8,731 bases of DNA from Chloroflexota bacterium (GTDB lineage Bacteria > Chloroflexota > Chloroflexia > Thermomicrobiales > UBA6265): the NCBI GenBank assembly GCA_023423795.1, contig JAFAEX010000268.1, positions 1 to 8,731 of the forward strand, given 5' to 3'. Each line of letters opens with the position of its first letter. Within the stretch, counting starts at the first letter, position 1. Below, piece after piece: positions 1 to 6,418 of this stretch. The position numbers were made by a program, and so were the translations under genes. The notes beneath the pieces are model-generated. The model saw nothing but the letters and a program-made list of their open reading frames with translations, searched no databases and was not told the origin of the DNA.

Positions 1-15
1 CGACGAAGGTCGCCG

Positions 16-978
16 CTACCCCGCCGCGACGCTCGCCGGGGCGGGCAGCGGCGACATGGCGGCGAACGCCTCCGGGTCGAGGCGCTGGAGCAGGTCGAGG
101 CCGATGCGGGCGCGGCGCAGGCGCTCCTTCGTCAGCGAGATCGCGGTGGCTTCGAGGTGGGAGCCAGCCGGGTAGATGTTCGGCGCGTTGCGCAGGCCGA
201 ACTTCAGGTAGACCGGCGCGCAGACGCGGACCAGTTCGGCGATTTCGTAATGCCGGATGAAGCCGCCGATGTCGTCCGGCACCTCGACGTAGATGTCCAG
301 CGGCATCGTCGTCGCGGCCCGAATCGCGGCGAACTGGGCGAGGCTCAGGTCGGTCGGCGTGTTGAACGTGGTCAGGCCGAGCCGCTCCAGTTGGCGGATC
401 GAGACCGGGTTGGACGCGCCGAGCATGACCGACCCCTTCAGGATCAGCCCGGACGGCAACTCGCCCGCCGCCCGCATCTCGCCGAGGACGGCCAGCAACC
501 CTTCGTCGGTCACCAGCACGCTCTCGATGCCGTGGGCGCAGGCGCGCTTGACGTCCTCGACCGCCTGCACCAGTTGGTCCATCCCGCGGACCTTCGGGGC
601 GACGATGCGGCCGGCGCTGCTGGTCGCCATCGCGCCGGTGTCCCAGCCGGCGCGCGGGCCGACGAAGAGGCTGACCTCGACGCCGCGCTCGGCGGCGATG
701 TCGCGCATCTCGTCGAGTTCGGCGTCGGTCAGCAGCATCACGCCGCTGCCCTGCGACACGCGGTGGACGGGGACGCCCAGCCGGTCGGCTTCGGCGAAGA
801 CGGTGCGCAGCGCGTTCGGCCCTTCCACCGAGGGGATCTCGACCCGCCACGCGCCGCCGTCCGGGAAGCGCTGCGAGGAACTCGGCAGGTCGTGAAGGTC
901 ACCCTCCGGCAAGCCCATGCCCGCGAGGAACGCGCGGGTTGCCGCCATCCCGTTGCCGCCGTTGGTGTCGTTGCCCAT
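16..978 (-). CDS. U32-peptidase-like TIM-barrel protein
   Basis: A 320-residue protein resembling proteins labelled 'U32 family peptidase' in Actinobacteria and Chloroflexota; the substrate is unknown. The start at 978 is preferred over an upstream in-frame ATG at 1068 because a GAGGGG ribosome site lies just 5' of it and similarity begins near residue 13. The N-terminal part has GDLHDLP (26-32), RVEIPS (45-50) and HRVSQGSGV (72-80). The barrel-like second half has KGSVMLGASNP (181-191), NTPTDLSLAQ (206-215), DIYVEVPDDIGGF (228-240) and KFGLRNAPNIYP (259-270). The classical U32 signature with paired cysteines is not visible; the only cysteines are C147 and C253. Protease activity is therefore doubtful and a non-proteolytic barrel enzyme is possible. 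No signal peptide is seen, so it is probably cytoplasmic. It is transcribed divergently from the PLD-like gene. Confidence 0.72.
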   Translation of the reverse strand: MGNDTNGGNGMAATRAFLAGMGLPEGDLHDLPSSSQRFPDGGAWRVEIPSVEGPNALRTVFAEADRLGVPVHRVSQGSGVMLLTDAELDEMRDIAAERGVEVSLFVGPRAGWDTGAMATSSAGRIVAPKVRGMDQLVQAVEDVKRACAHGIESVLVTDEGLLAVLGEMRAAGELPSGLILKGSVMLGASNPVSIRQLERLGLTTFNTPTDLSLAQFAAIRAATTMPLDIYVEVPDDIGGFIRHYEIAELVRVCAPVYLKFGLRNAPNIYPAGSHLEATAISLTKERLRRARIGLDLLQRLDPEAFAAMSPLPAPASVAAG

Positions 979-1226
979 GATTTCCCCTCGCCTCCCCTGA
1001 TGGTTCGTGTCCGGCATCGCCGGGGCATCGTACCCGCTGCGCCCGGACGCCGCCCGGCCCTGCGACAATGCCGGTTCCGTCGTCGCCGCTGGAGGCCGCC
1101 CGTGTTGCCCGAGGTCCTTGGCGCCGCTCCCGGACGCAGCCGAACGCCACGCCGAATCGCGCCGGGTCCGATCGGACCCGGCGCCTCCCGCGTCGTTGCG
1201 GCTGCCGCAAGGGCGAGCACGCCGCG
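979..1226. other. Divergent intergenic region
   Basis: This 248-bp gap separates the outward-facing U32-like and PLD-like genes, so it should carry both promoters. A TGCGACAAT string (1061-1069, plus strand) looks like an extended -10 box, but no convincing -35 lies upstream. The 26-bp palindrome at 1159-1184 is the one strong signal. Open frames cross the region on both strands, which is expected at this GC content. Confidence 0.55.
1159..1184. repeat. Perfect 26-bp palindrome
   Basis: The left half reads GCGCCGGGTCCGA and the right half is its exact reverse complement, with GATC at the centre. As RNA it would fold into an 11-bp GC-rich stem capped by GATC. It ends 42 bp before the PLD-like start codon. 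There is no T tract on either side, so it is not a standard terminator. It could be a dimeric regulator site or a stable leader hairpin. Confidence 0.75.
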
Positions 1227-2282
1227 ATGAGCGCGCCGAACGCCAACCGGACGCCGCCGGCGCAATCGCGGCGCTGGCAGTGGGCCACCGTCGTTGCGCT
1301 GCTGTTCGTTGGGCTGGTCGCGGCGGCGGTGATCGTGCCTCGCCGGGAACGGCCGGACGTTGCCACCCCGGTCCCGGGCGCGGCGGCAGGCCGCGGTATC
1401 GTCGGCGTCTTCGTCGAACCGGAGGACGGGCGCGGGCCGATCCTCGACGAGATCGAGGCCGCCCGAGACGAAATCACGCTGGCGATCTACCTGATCTCCG
1501 ACAACGAAATCATCGATGCCCTCGGCGCGGCGGCGGCGCGGGGCGTCCACGTCCGCGTGCTGCTGGAGGAGCACCCGTTCGGCGGCGGCGGCGGCCAGCC
1601 GGAAACGTTCGAGCGGCTGGCGGCAGCGGGCATCGACATCCGCTGGAGCAACCCCGCGTTCCGGTTCAGCCACGTCAAGACGTTCACCATGGATCGCCAG
1701 GTGGCCGTCATCATGAACCAGAACCTGACGTGGTCGTCGTTCGAGCAGAACCGCGAACTGGGCGTGGTGACGACCCGCCCGCGCGACGTCGCCGAGGCGC
1801 TGGCGCTCTTCGAGGCCGACTGGGAGCGCGCCGCCGAACCGCCGGCGGAGGCGCTTGTCGTCAGCCCGACGAACTCGCGCGTGGTGCTGCTGGACCTGAT
1901 CGCCAGCGCCCGGCGCTCGCTCGACGTCTACGCCGAGGTGATCCGCGACGAGGAGTTCGTCGATGCGCTGGCGGCAGCCGCCCGGCGCGGCGTGGACGTT
2001 CGGATCGTGATGTCGAAGGGCGACGAGCGGCAGTCGGCCACGCTGCGCGACCTCGCCGACGCCGGCGTGGGGGTGCGGCTGGTTTCGGACATCTACATCC
2101 ACGCCAAACTGTTCCTGGCCGACGGCGACCGCGCCTACGTCGGCAGCCAGAACATGACCGCGACCTCGCTCGACCAGAACCGCGAAATCGGCATCGTCAT
2201 CGACGATCCGGCCGGGGTCGCGCGCATCGCCCGCGCGTTCGCGACCGACTGGCGGATCGGCAAGGAGCTTCCGCCGCCGTGA
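1227..2282 (+). CDS. Membrane-anchored phospholipase D-like protein
   Basis: A 351-residue protein of the PLD superfamily (PLDc_2-like). Two complete HxK(x)4D motifs are visible: HVKTFTMD (H149, K151, D156) and HAKLFLAD (H292, K294, D299). Both are followed by the usual Gln/Asn-rich element (MNQNLT; GSQNMT) and by QNRE. In this family the two histidines act together on phosphodiester bonds in phospholipids, nucleic acids or related substrates; the substrate cannot be read here. A single hydrophobic segment (19-37, WATVVALLFVGLVAAAVIV) near the N-terminus suggests a membrane anchor with the catalytic part outside the cytoplasm. ATG 1227 is chosen because residues encoded from the upstream ATG (1068) are Arg-rich, unlike the family, and would read through the palindrome. 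The ribosome site is weak (AGGG, about 14 nt upstream). Its stop overlaps the next gene's start. Confidence 0.85.
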   Translation: MSAPNANRTPPAQSRRWQWATVVALLFVGLVAAAVIVPRRERPDVATPVPGAAAGRGIVGVFVEPEDGRGPILDEIEAARDEITLAIYLISDNEIIDALGAAAARGVHVRVLLEEHPFGGGGGQPETFERLAAAGIDIRWSNPAFRFSHVKTFTMDRQVAVIMNQNLTWSSFEQNRELGVVTTRPRDVAEALALFEADWERAAEPPAEALVVSPTNSRVVLLDLIASARRSLDVYAEVIRDEEFVDALAAAARRGVDVRIVMSKGDERQSATLRDLADAGVGVRLVSDIYIHAKLFLADGDRAYVGSQNMTATSLDQNREIGIVIDDPAGVARIARAFATDWRIGKELPPP

Positions 2283-2665
2283 GCGACCGCTTCACCTGGG
2301 ACCCGCTGGCGATCCGCGACGCGCTGCGCGGCCTCGGCTACGACGCCGACCTCGCCGACGCCTGGAGCGGCGGCTCGATCCGCGCCCGCCGCGACCGGGG
2401 CGACCGCGCCTGCGTACTGACCCTCGACGCCGCCGGGCGCTTGCGGGCCGAGATCACGGCGGTGCTGGACGAGACCGGCTGCGCCGGGGTAGCGGCCGGC
2501 GTGCCGGTGCGCGTGGTCGCGACGACCCAGCGCACGGTGAATGTTAGCGGGGTCGTCCCGACCCTGGCCGACCTCGCGCCGGTCGTCACCGCGCTGGATG
2601 CCCTCGCCGGGCCGGACCTGCCGCCGCCGTCGCCGATGGTCCCGGACTTGCCGCCACCGCCGTAA
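2279..2665 (+). CDS. Hypothetical 128-residue protein coupled to the PLD-like gene
   Basis: No family is recognised. The gene begins with GTG inside the GTGA that also ends the PLD-like gene, a four-base overlap typical of translational coupling, so the two are probably made together. The protein starts VSDRFTWDP, has a mixed alpha/beta-looking body with no predicted membrane segment or signal peptide, and ends in a proline-rich tail with two DLPPP units (about residues 113-128). It contains a single cysteine pair at about residues 47 and 70. The same open frame extends far upstream through the PLD-like gene, but that part is an out-of-frame shadow. It could be an accessory or substrate-handling partner of the PLD-like protein; this rests only on the overlap. 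Confidence 0.7.
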   Translation: MSDRFTWDPLAIRDALRGLGYDADLADAWSGGSIRARRDRGDRACVLTLDAAGRLRAEITAVLDETGCAGVAAGVPVRVVATTQRTVNVSGVVPTLADLAPVVTALDALAGPDLPPPSPMVPDLPPPP

Positions 2666-2692
2666 GCCGCGCCCGAAGCGACCGGGAGGGGG

Positions 2693-3352
2693 TCACCCGT
2701 CCGCGTGCGGCTCCTCGGGCGCCTGCGCGCCGTCCGCCGGGTAGGTGATGCGGAGACCATCGACGCGGGCAAACGGCGTGAGCCGGTGCACCTCGGCGCG
2801 GGTCGGGCCGACGATCTCGCGGACCGCGACGCCGCGGATAGTGAGGGCGTCGGCGATAAGCGAGCGATGGCAGCGCCAGGGCACGGCTTCGGCGCACATG
2901 AGGGCGACCGGACCGGCGCGGCCGAGTTCGCGCAATTCGCGGAGGCCCTGAGCGAAATCCGGTGTCTGCATATAGTCCGCGTATGCCCGGAAACTGGCGT
3001 TGCGCCAGCCATCATTCGGCGAATCGTCGCGGCCCCGTCGCCGGCCGCCGAGCCGCGGCAGGTGGGCGTAGGCCATGCCCGCCGCCGGCAGCGTTTCGGT
3101 CAGCGCTTCCAGGTTGAATTGCGGGTTGCGCCGCGAGCGCGGGAACGCCCGGACATCGGCGAGGGCGGCGATGCCGAACTGCCGCAGCAGCGCGATCAGG
3201 TCCGGCAGCGACCGGGTGGAATGGCCGACGGTGTAGACCTCGACCCCGGCCCAATCTTCGGCGGCGTCGCTCGGTTCGCGTTTCGCCGGCGCAATCGTCG
3301 CCACGGCGTCCGCGTCAGGCAGGGTTCTCGGCTTGCCACGCTCCATCGTCAT
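2693..3352 (-). CDS. DUF488 family protein
   Basis: A 219-residue member of the DUF488 family, small proteins of unresolved biochemical function. Family marks are clear and in order: YTVGHSTRS (40-48), ADVRAFPRSRRNPQF (65-79), LPRLGG (98-103), FRAYADYM (121-128), and the cysteine pair CAE (153-155) and CHR (161-163) with SLIADAL. Residues 1-36 before the core look disordered and are not part of the domain. ATG at 3352 is used; a second ATG at 3346 is equally possible, and the ribosome site is weak for both. A longer frame reaches 3481 but adds residues unlike the family. The gene converges on the 128-residue orphan with only 27 bp between stops and is divergent from the transporter operon. 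Soluble and cytoplasmic by sequence. Confidence 0.88.
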   Translation of the reverse strand: MTMERGKPRTLPDADAVATIAPAKREPSDAAEDWAGVEVYTVGHSTRSLPDLIALLRQFGIAALADVRAFPRSRRNPQFNLEALTETLPAAGMAYAHLPRLGGRRRGRDDSPNDGWRNASFRAYADYMQTPDFAQGLRELRELGRAGPVALMCAEAVPWRCHRSLIADALTIRGVAVREIVGPTRAEVHRLTPFARVDGLRITYPADGAQAPEEPHADG

Positions 3353-3607
3353 GATCCGTGCCGACGCGCGGCGGATGATTGGCGCGACCGCCAACGACGC
3401 GCAACGTGAGGCATGCCGCGCCGCCGCATCGACCCTCCCGCATGCCACGCACCAGATCCGCAATCCGCGAGCCGACGCCACACTCTACGCCGTCGCGACG
3501 ACGCGGGAAACCGGGCAACTCCGAGAGGCCGGTCGTGCCGCGCGCATACGGGAAACCCACGCGCTATACTGCGCGCGCCCGAGAAAACCCCGGTTTCGCG
3601 AGACCTC

Positions 3608-3636
3608 TTGACAGGGGCAGGGTGTACGTATAGAGT
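3608..3636 (+). promoter_or_regulatory. Sigma70-type promoter for the MFS-qng1 operon
   Basis: A perfect TTGACA -35 box (3608-3613) is followed after 17 bp by TAGAGT (3631-3636), four of six to TATAAT. TATAGA at 3629-3634 is an alternative -10 with a 15-bp spacer. Transcription would start near 3643, giving a leader of about 235 nt before the GTG at 3878. The surrounding sequence is GC-rich, so a TTGACA at proper spacing stands out. Confidence 0.65.
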
Positions 3637-3645
3637 GTGCGTACA
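3623..3645. promoter_or_regulatory. Candidate operator dyad 1 over the -10 box
   Basis: The arms TGTACGTA (3623-3630) and TGCGTACA (3638-3645) are inverted repeats with one mismatch. The core half-site GTACG/CGTAC is separated by 11 bp. It covers the -10 element and probable start site, the classic place for a repressor. The same half-site recurs in dyad 2. No regulator gene is present in the window. Confidence 0.5.
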
Positions 3646-3710
3646 GGGAGTCCCGAGGAGCCGCTGGCCCCGGGCACGATCCCACCGGAACCGTCAACGG
3701 CGAACGGCGC

Positions 3711-3788
3711 TGCGGGGCGACGTTCGGGACCGGGGCGGCCACCGGGCAGGCCGGGGGAACCGTACGCGTTGCGGGGCGACGTACGGGA
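3711..3788 (+). repeat. 19-bp direct repeat in the leader
   Basis: TGCGGGGCGACGTTCGGGA (3711-3729) recurs at 3770-3788 with a single change (T to A, giving CGTACGGGA). The period is 59 bp. Both copies sit in the predicted untranslated leader of the MFS-qng1 operon. Confidence 0.7.
3760..3786. promoter_or_regulatory. Candidate operator dyad 2
   Basis: CCGTACG (3760-3766) and CGTACGG (3780-3786) form a perfect 7-bp inverted repeat with 13 bp between the arms. It uses the same GTACG/CGTAC half-site as dyad 1, with centres about 139 bp apart. Its right arm lies in the second copy of the direct repeat. It could be a second site for one regulator, or a stem in the leader RNA. Confidence 0.45.
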
Positions 3789-3822
3789 AAGCCGGTCGGC
3801 AGGGGGAGTGACCGACCGGTTT
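3789..3822 (+). promoter_or_regulatory. Leader hairpin with ribosome-site-like loop
   Basis: AAGCCGGTCGG (3789-3799) pairs with CCGACCGGTTT (3812-3822): 11 pairs including one G-U. The 12-nt loop contains AGGGGGAG. A run of five T follows at 3841-3845, directly after GGGGCTTCCC. The arrangement resembles an attenuator or translation-control element upstream of the GTG at 3878, but it may be only a stable hairpin. Confidence 0.45.
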
Positions 3823-3866
3823 GGTTCGTCGGGGCTTCCCTTTTTCGTCGCCCGGCACTCCGGGCC

Positions 3867-3871
3867 GGAGG
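3867..3871 (+). promoter_or_regulatory. Ribosome binding site deciding the MFS start
   Basis: A full GGAGG stands 6 bases before GTG 3878. The only upstream alternative, TTG 3821, has AGGGGGAG 12 bases away and would add an N-terminal stretch absent from the family. The stop at 3809-3811 closes the frame further upstream. Confidence 0.7.
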
Positions 3872-3877
3872 CGGCCG

Positions 3878-5146
3878 GTGCGGCTTCAGGGACTCTGGCG
3901 CGACCACGATTTCGTCCGCCTCTGGTCCGCTTCCACCGTTTCCGTCTTCGGGGCGCTCATCACCACGACCGCCCTCCCCTTCACCGCCATCCTCGTGCTC
4001 GGGGCCTCGCCGTCGATGCTCGGGCTGCTGCACCTCGCCGGTTTGCTGCCGGGGTTCCTGCTCGGGCTCGTCGCAGGGGCGTGGATCGACCGCCGGCGGC
4101 GGCGACCGGTCATGATCGTGGCCGATTTCGCCCGGGCCGCCTGCCTCCTCTCGATCCCGGTGGCGGCGCTGGCCGGCGCGCTGACCTTCGCCCACCTGCT
4201 CGCCGTGGCCGCCGTCGTCAGCGTGCTCGGCGTCGTCTTCGACGTGGCGTGGCAGGCGCACTTGCCGACGGTGGTCGGGCGGGCGCGGCTGGTGGAAGCC
4301 AACAGCACGGTGACCGCGGCCTGGTCGGTCGCCGAAGCCGCGTCGTTCAGCGTCGGCGGCTGGCTGGTGCAGGCGCTGACCGCACCGATCGCCGTCGCGG
4401 TCAACGCCGTCACCTTCGTCGTCTCCGCGCTCTTCCTGCGCGGGCTGCGAACGCCGGAGCGCGACCCGGCTGCCGCGCGCGATCCCGGCGCCCCGGTGGG
4501 CTCGCTCTTCGCCGAAGCGGCGGAGGGCGTCCGCATCGTCTGGGCGGATGCGCGGCTGCGGGCGCTGGCCGGCGCGAACCTCGGCATGGCCGTCTCGTTC
4601 GGGACGGGCGGGGCGGCCTTCCTCGTCTTCGTCAACCAGGACCTCGGGTTCGATCCGGGCGTCCTCGGCCTGATCTTCGCCATCGGCGGCGTGACGTCGT
4701 TCCTCGGCGCGATCCTCGCGGGCCGGATGGCGTTCCTGCCGGTCGGCCCGGTGATGGTCGCCTGCTTCGTCGCCGCCGCGGTGGGCAGCGCGCTTGCGCC
4801 GCTGGCGACGACCGCCGGGGTCGTCGCCGTGGCGCTGCTGGTGGCGCAGCAGTTCGTCTCGGACCCGGCGTGGACGATCCTCGACATCAACGCGGTCAGC
4901 CTGCGGCAGGCCGTGACCGCCGACGAGGCGCTGGGGCGGGTGAACGCGACCTTCCGCGTCAGCGACGTGGGCGGCCAGATGGTCGGCGCCGTCGTCGGCG
5001 GGTTCGTCGGCGATGCGTTCGGGGCGCGCTGGGCGCTCTGGGTGGGCGTCGCCGCGCTGCTGGCCGGAGCAGTGGTGCTGGTGCTCTCCCCGGTGCGGGA
5101 CCTGCGGTCGCTCCCGGCAGGCGACGAGGCGGGAGCAACGGCATGA
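3878..5146 (+). CDS. MFS transporter (MFS_3/EntS-like)
   Basis: A 422-residue major facilitator with about 12 hydrophobic segments. Motif A, GAWIDRRRRRP (67-77), is present in the loop after the second segment. The stretch LPTVVGRARLVEANSTVTAAWS (near 129-150) matches the MFS_3 group that includes enterobactin exporter EntS. A charged loop (about 189-216) separates the two halves. The start is GTG 3878, giving MRLQGLWRDHDFVRLWS, the usual N-terminus for this group. The stop shares ATGA with the qng1 start, so the two are translationally coupled. Family members mostly export drugs or siderophores by proton antiport. The pairing with a queuosine-salvage enzyme suggests a queuosine-related substrate, which is an inference. 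The gene is preceded by a promoter and a structured leader of about 235 nt. Confidence 0.88.
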   Translation: MRLQGLWRDHDFVRLWSASTVSVFGALITTTALPFTAILVLGASPSMLGLLHLAGLLPGFLLGLVAGAWIDRRRRRPVMIVADFARAACLLSIPVAALAGALTFAHLLAVAAVVSVLGVVFDVAWQAHLPTVVGRARLVEANSTVTAAWSVAEAASFSVGGWLVQALTAPIAVAVNAVTFVVSALFLRGLRTPERDPAAARDPGAPVGSLFAEAAEGVRIVWADARLRALAGANLGMAVSFGTGGAAFLVFVNQDLGFDPGVLGLIFAIGGVTSFLGAILAGRMAFLPVGPVMVACFVAAAVGSALAPLATTAGVVAVALLVAQQFVSDPAWTILDINAVSLRQAVTADEALGRVNATFRVSDVGGQMVGAVVGGFVGDAFGARWALWVGVAALLAGAVVLVLSPVRDLRSLPAGDEAGATA

Positions 5147-6123
5147 CCGACCAGAACGAGATCGCACCGGGCGTCCTCGGCGAGGTGCGGCGCGGCTGCG
5201 CGGCGGTCGCGGCAGATGCGTCGTTCGTGCGCATCGACCACGACCGCATCGGCCCGCTGGCGGCCACCCTGCGGCGCGACGGCATCCCCGACCCCGTTTG
5301 GGACCGGGAGCACCATTTCCTCGGGTCGCCGGAAGAAACGGCCGCCTTCGTGCTGGCGCTGGACAGCGTGAACTTCGGCTCGGGCTGGTGGCCGGTGCTG
5401 CGCAAGCGCCCCGGCATGTCCGGCTACCTCACGATCGCGTCCTCGCTCACGGACCGGTTTCGCGCGCACGGGCCGTGGCGAGCCGACGATCTGGTTCGGC
5501 TGACCCCTGGCGACTGCGCGAACACCTTCGGGCAGGACCCGGCGGGGCCGGCTGCCGACCTGATGGCCCACTACGCGCGCGCCCTCAACGACCTCGGGGC
5601 GTTCCTCCGGGACGGCTGGGACGGGGACCCGCTCGGCCCGATCGAGGAGGCCGGCGGCTCGGCTGAGCGCCTCGTTTCGCTGCTGGTGCGGATGCCGTTG
5701 TTCCGCGACGTCGCGCGGCACGGCGGGCGCGACGTTCCGATCTTGAAACGCGCCCAACTGGCGGTCGCCGACCTCGCGCTGGCCTTCGGCGGCACGGGTC
5801 CGGGCGCGTTCCACGACCTCGACCGGCTGACGATCTTCGCCGACAACCTCGTGCCGCACGTGCTACGGGTGAATGGCGCTCTGCGCTACGACCCGGCGCT
5901 GCTGGCCCGGATCGAGCGAGAGGAGCCGATCCCGGCGGGCTCGCGGGAGGAAACGGAGATCCGCGCCGTAGCCGTCCACGCGGCGGAATTGCTGGTCGCC
6001 GAGTTGGGTTCCCGAGGCGAGCCGGTGACCGCCGCCGGGCTCGACTACCTGCTCTGGCATCGTGGGCAAGACCCCGTGATCAAGGCTCACCCGCGCCACC
6101 GCACGCGAACGACCGCGTACTGA
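5143..6123 (+). CDS. qng1: Queuosine-5'-phosphate N-glycosidase (Qng1/DUF2419)
   Basis: A 326-residue member of the Q-salvage family (DUF2419). The family hydrolyses queuosine 5'-phosphate to free queuine, which tRNA-guanine transglycosylase then puts into tRNAs with GUN anticodons. Family marks in order: FLGSPEETAAFVLALDSVNF (59-78) with GWWP (81-84); GYLTIASSL (94-102); LKRAQLAVADLALAF (201-215); DRLTIFADNLVPHVLR (227-242); PIPAGSREETEIRA (262-275); and LDYLLWHRGQ (300-309). K202 and D234 lie in the two segments that form the substrate pocket in the family. The length is normal and nothing is missing. ATG 5143 overlaps the MFS stop, with GGGAG 7 bases upstream. The open frame runs on upstream through the MFS gene, but that part is a shadow. 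Most members are eukaryotic; bacterial ones are sparse, and Sphaerobacter is a known host. Cytoplasmic. Confidence 0.9.
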   Translation: MTDQNEIAPGVLGEVRRGCAAVAADASFVRIDHDRIGPLAATLRRDGIPDPVWDREHHFLGSPEETAAFVLALDSVNFGSGWWPVLRKRPGMSGYLTIASSLTDRFRAHGPWRADDLVRLTPGDCANTFGQDPAGPAADLMAHYARALNDLGAFLRDGWDGDPLGPIEEAGGSAERLVSLLVRMPLFRDVARHGGRDVPILKRAQLAVADLALAFGGTGPGAFHDLDRLTIFADNLVPHVLRVNGALRYDPALLARIEREEPIPAGSREETEIRAVAVHAAELLVAELGSRGEPVTAAGLDYLLWHRGQDPVIKAHPRHRTRTTAY

Positions 6124-6285
6124 GCACGCGTATTCAACGTCCGGCAGACACGCGTGGGCAGACACGGCGAGGCACGCCGATGCCGAGCGCATCGCGCCCT
6201 TGCGCCGTCCACGGTCGAGCGCACGTCACCGCTTTTCCGAACTGACAGGAGAATCTCGGGTTCGAGTCGAGGAGTCCAGGAGCGA

Positions 6286-6353
6286 CGGGATCCCTCGACA
6301 GGCTCGGGATGACGGTGGCACGTACGGGATGACGGCCCGTTTCGGGATGACGG
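6286..6353. repeat. Dispersed intergenic repeat of the 'HPEPVEG' type
   Basis: The minus strand contains GTCATCCCGAGCC (6303-6315 region) followed by TGTCGAGGGATCC (to about 6289). This matches a repeat common in many bacterial genomes, whose usual form is GTCATCCTGAGCGAAG then TCGAAGGATC. Its mistranslation gives the telltale strings HPEPVEG and IPSLSRDP, both present in short frames here. The conserved end, CGGGATGACGG, occurs three times (6305-6315, 6325-6335 and 6343-6353). ATCC/GGAT and CGA/TCG allow an imperfect hairpin. It does not code for protein. Confidence 0.65.
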
Positions 6354-6395
6354 GGAGGTTGCCGCCGGGATCGCCGCGATCGGTGGACACGCAAA

Positions 6396-6418
6396 CGGCC
6401 CGGTCGATGACCGGGCCG
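6396..6418 (-). terminator. Hairpin terminator after tRNA-Glu
   Basis: A perfect 10-bp stem, CGGCCCGGTC (6396-6405) against GACCGGGCCG (6409-6418), has a three-base GAT apex. Read on the minus strand it is followed by TTTG, and it lies 12 bases past the tRNA CCA end. The position and shape fit factor-independent termination of the tRNA transcript; the T tract is short. Confidence 0.65.

Larger units (their letters stand above)
3353..3877. other. Long regulatory intergenic region
   Basis: About 525 bp lie between the divergent DUF488 and MFS genes. I see no convincing gene; the short open frames are Arg/Pro/Ala-rich and match no family. The first 250 bp hold little except a TATACT string (3565-3570, no -35) and three copies of CGGGAAAC/GCC (near 3504, 3549 and 3784). 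The second half holds the promoter, two dyads, a direct repeat and a hairpin listed separately. Confidence 0.6.

Noticed and set aside
1007..2278. Long plus-strand frame in frame with the 128-residue orphan
   Set aside because: The upstream part is Arg-rich shadow of the PLD-like gene, whose HKD motifs lie in the other frame.
3565..3570. TATACT as a second promoter -10 box
   Set aside because: No -35 or extended -10 lies at the right distance, whereas TTGACA/TAGAGT downstream is well formed.
3643..3877. Known preQ1 riboswitch in the leader of the Q-salvage operon
   Set aside because: The short A-rich pseudoknot layout of preQ1-I and the other known classes are not visible; kept only as a possible new element.
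3637..5142. Long plus-strand open frame in frame with qng1, suggesting a much longer protein
   Set aside because: It reads the MFS gene out of frame, gives Arg/Gly-rich sequence without domains, and qng1 similarity begins only after ATG 5143, which has its own ribosome site.
3485..5859. Very long minus-strand open frames opposite the MFS and qng1 genes
   Set aside because: Low-complexity Arg/Ala/Asp/His composition typical of antisense frames in GC-rich DNA; the plus strand encodes clear families.
6305..6353. CRISPR-like spacing of the three CGGGATGACGG copies
   Set aside because: The repeats are only 11 bp with gaps of 7-9 bp, and no cas genes are present; it fits a dispersed intergenic element.
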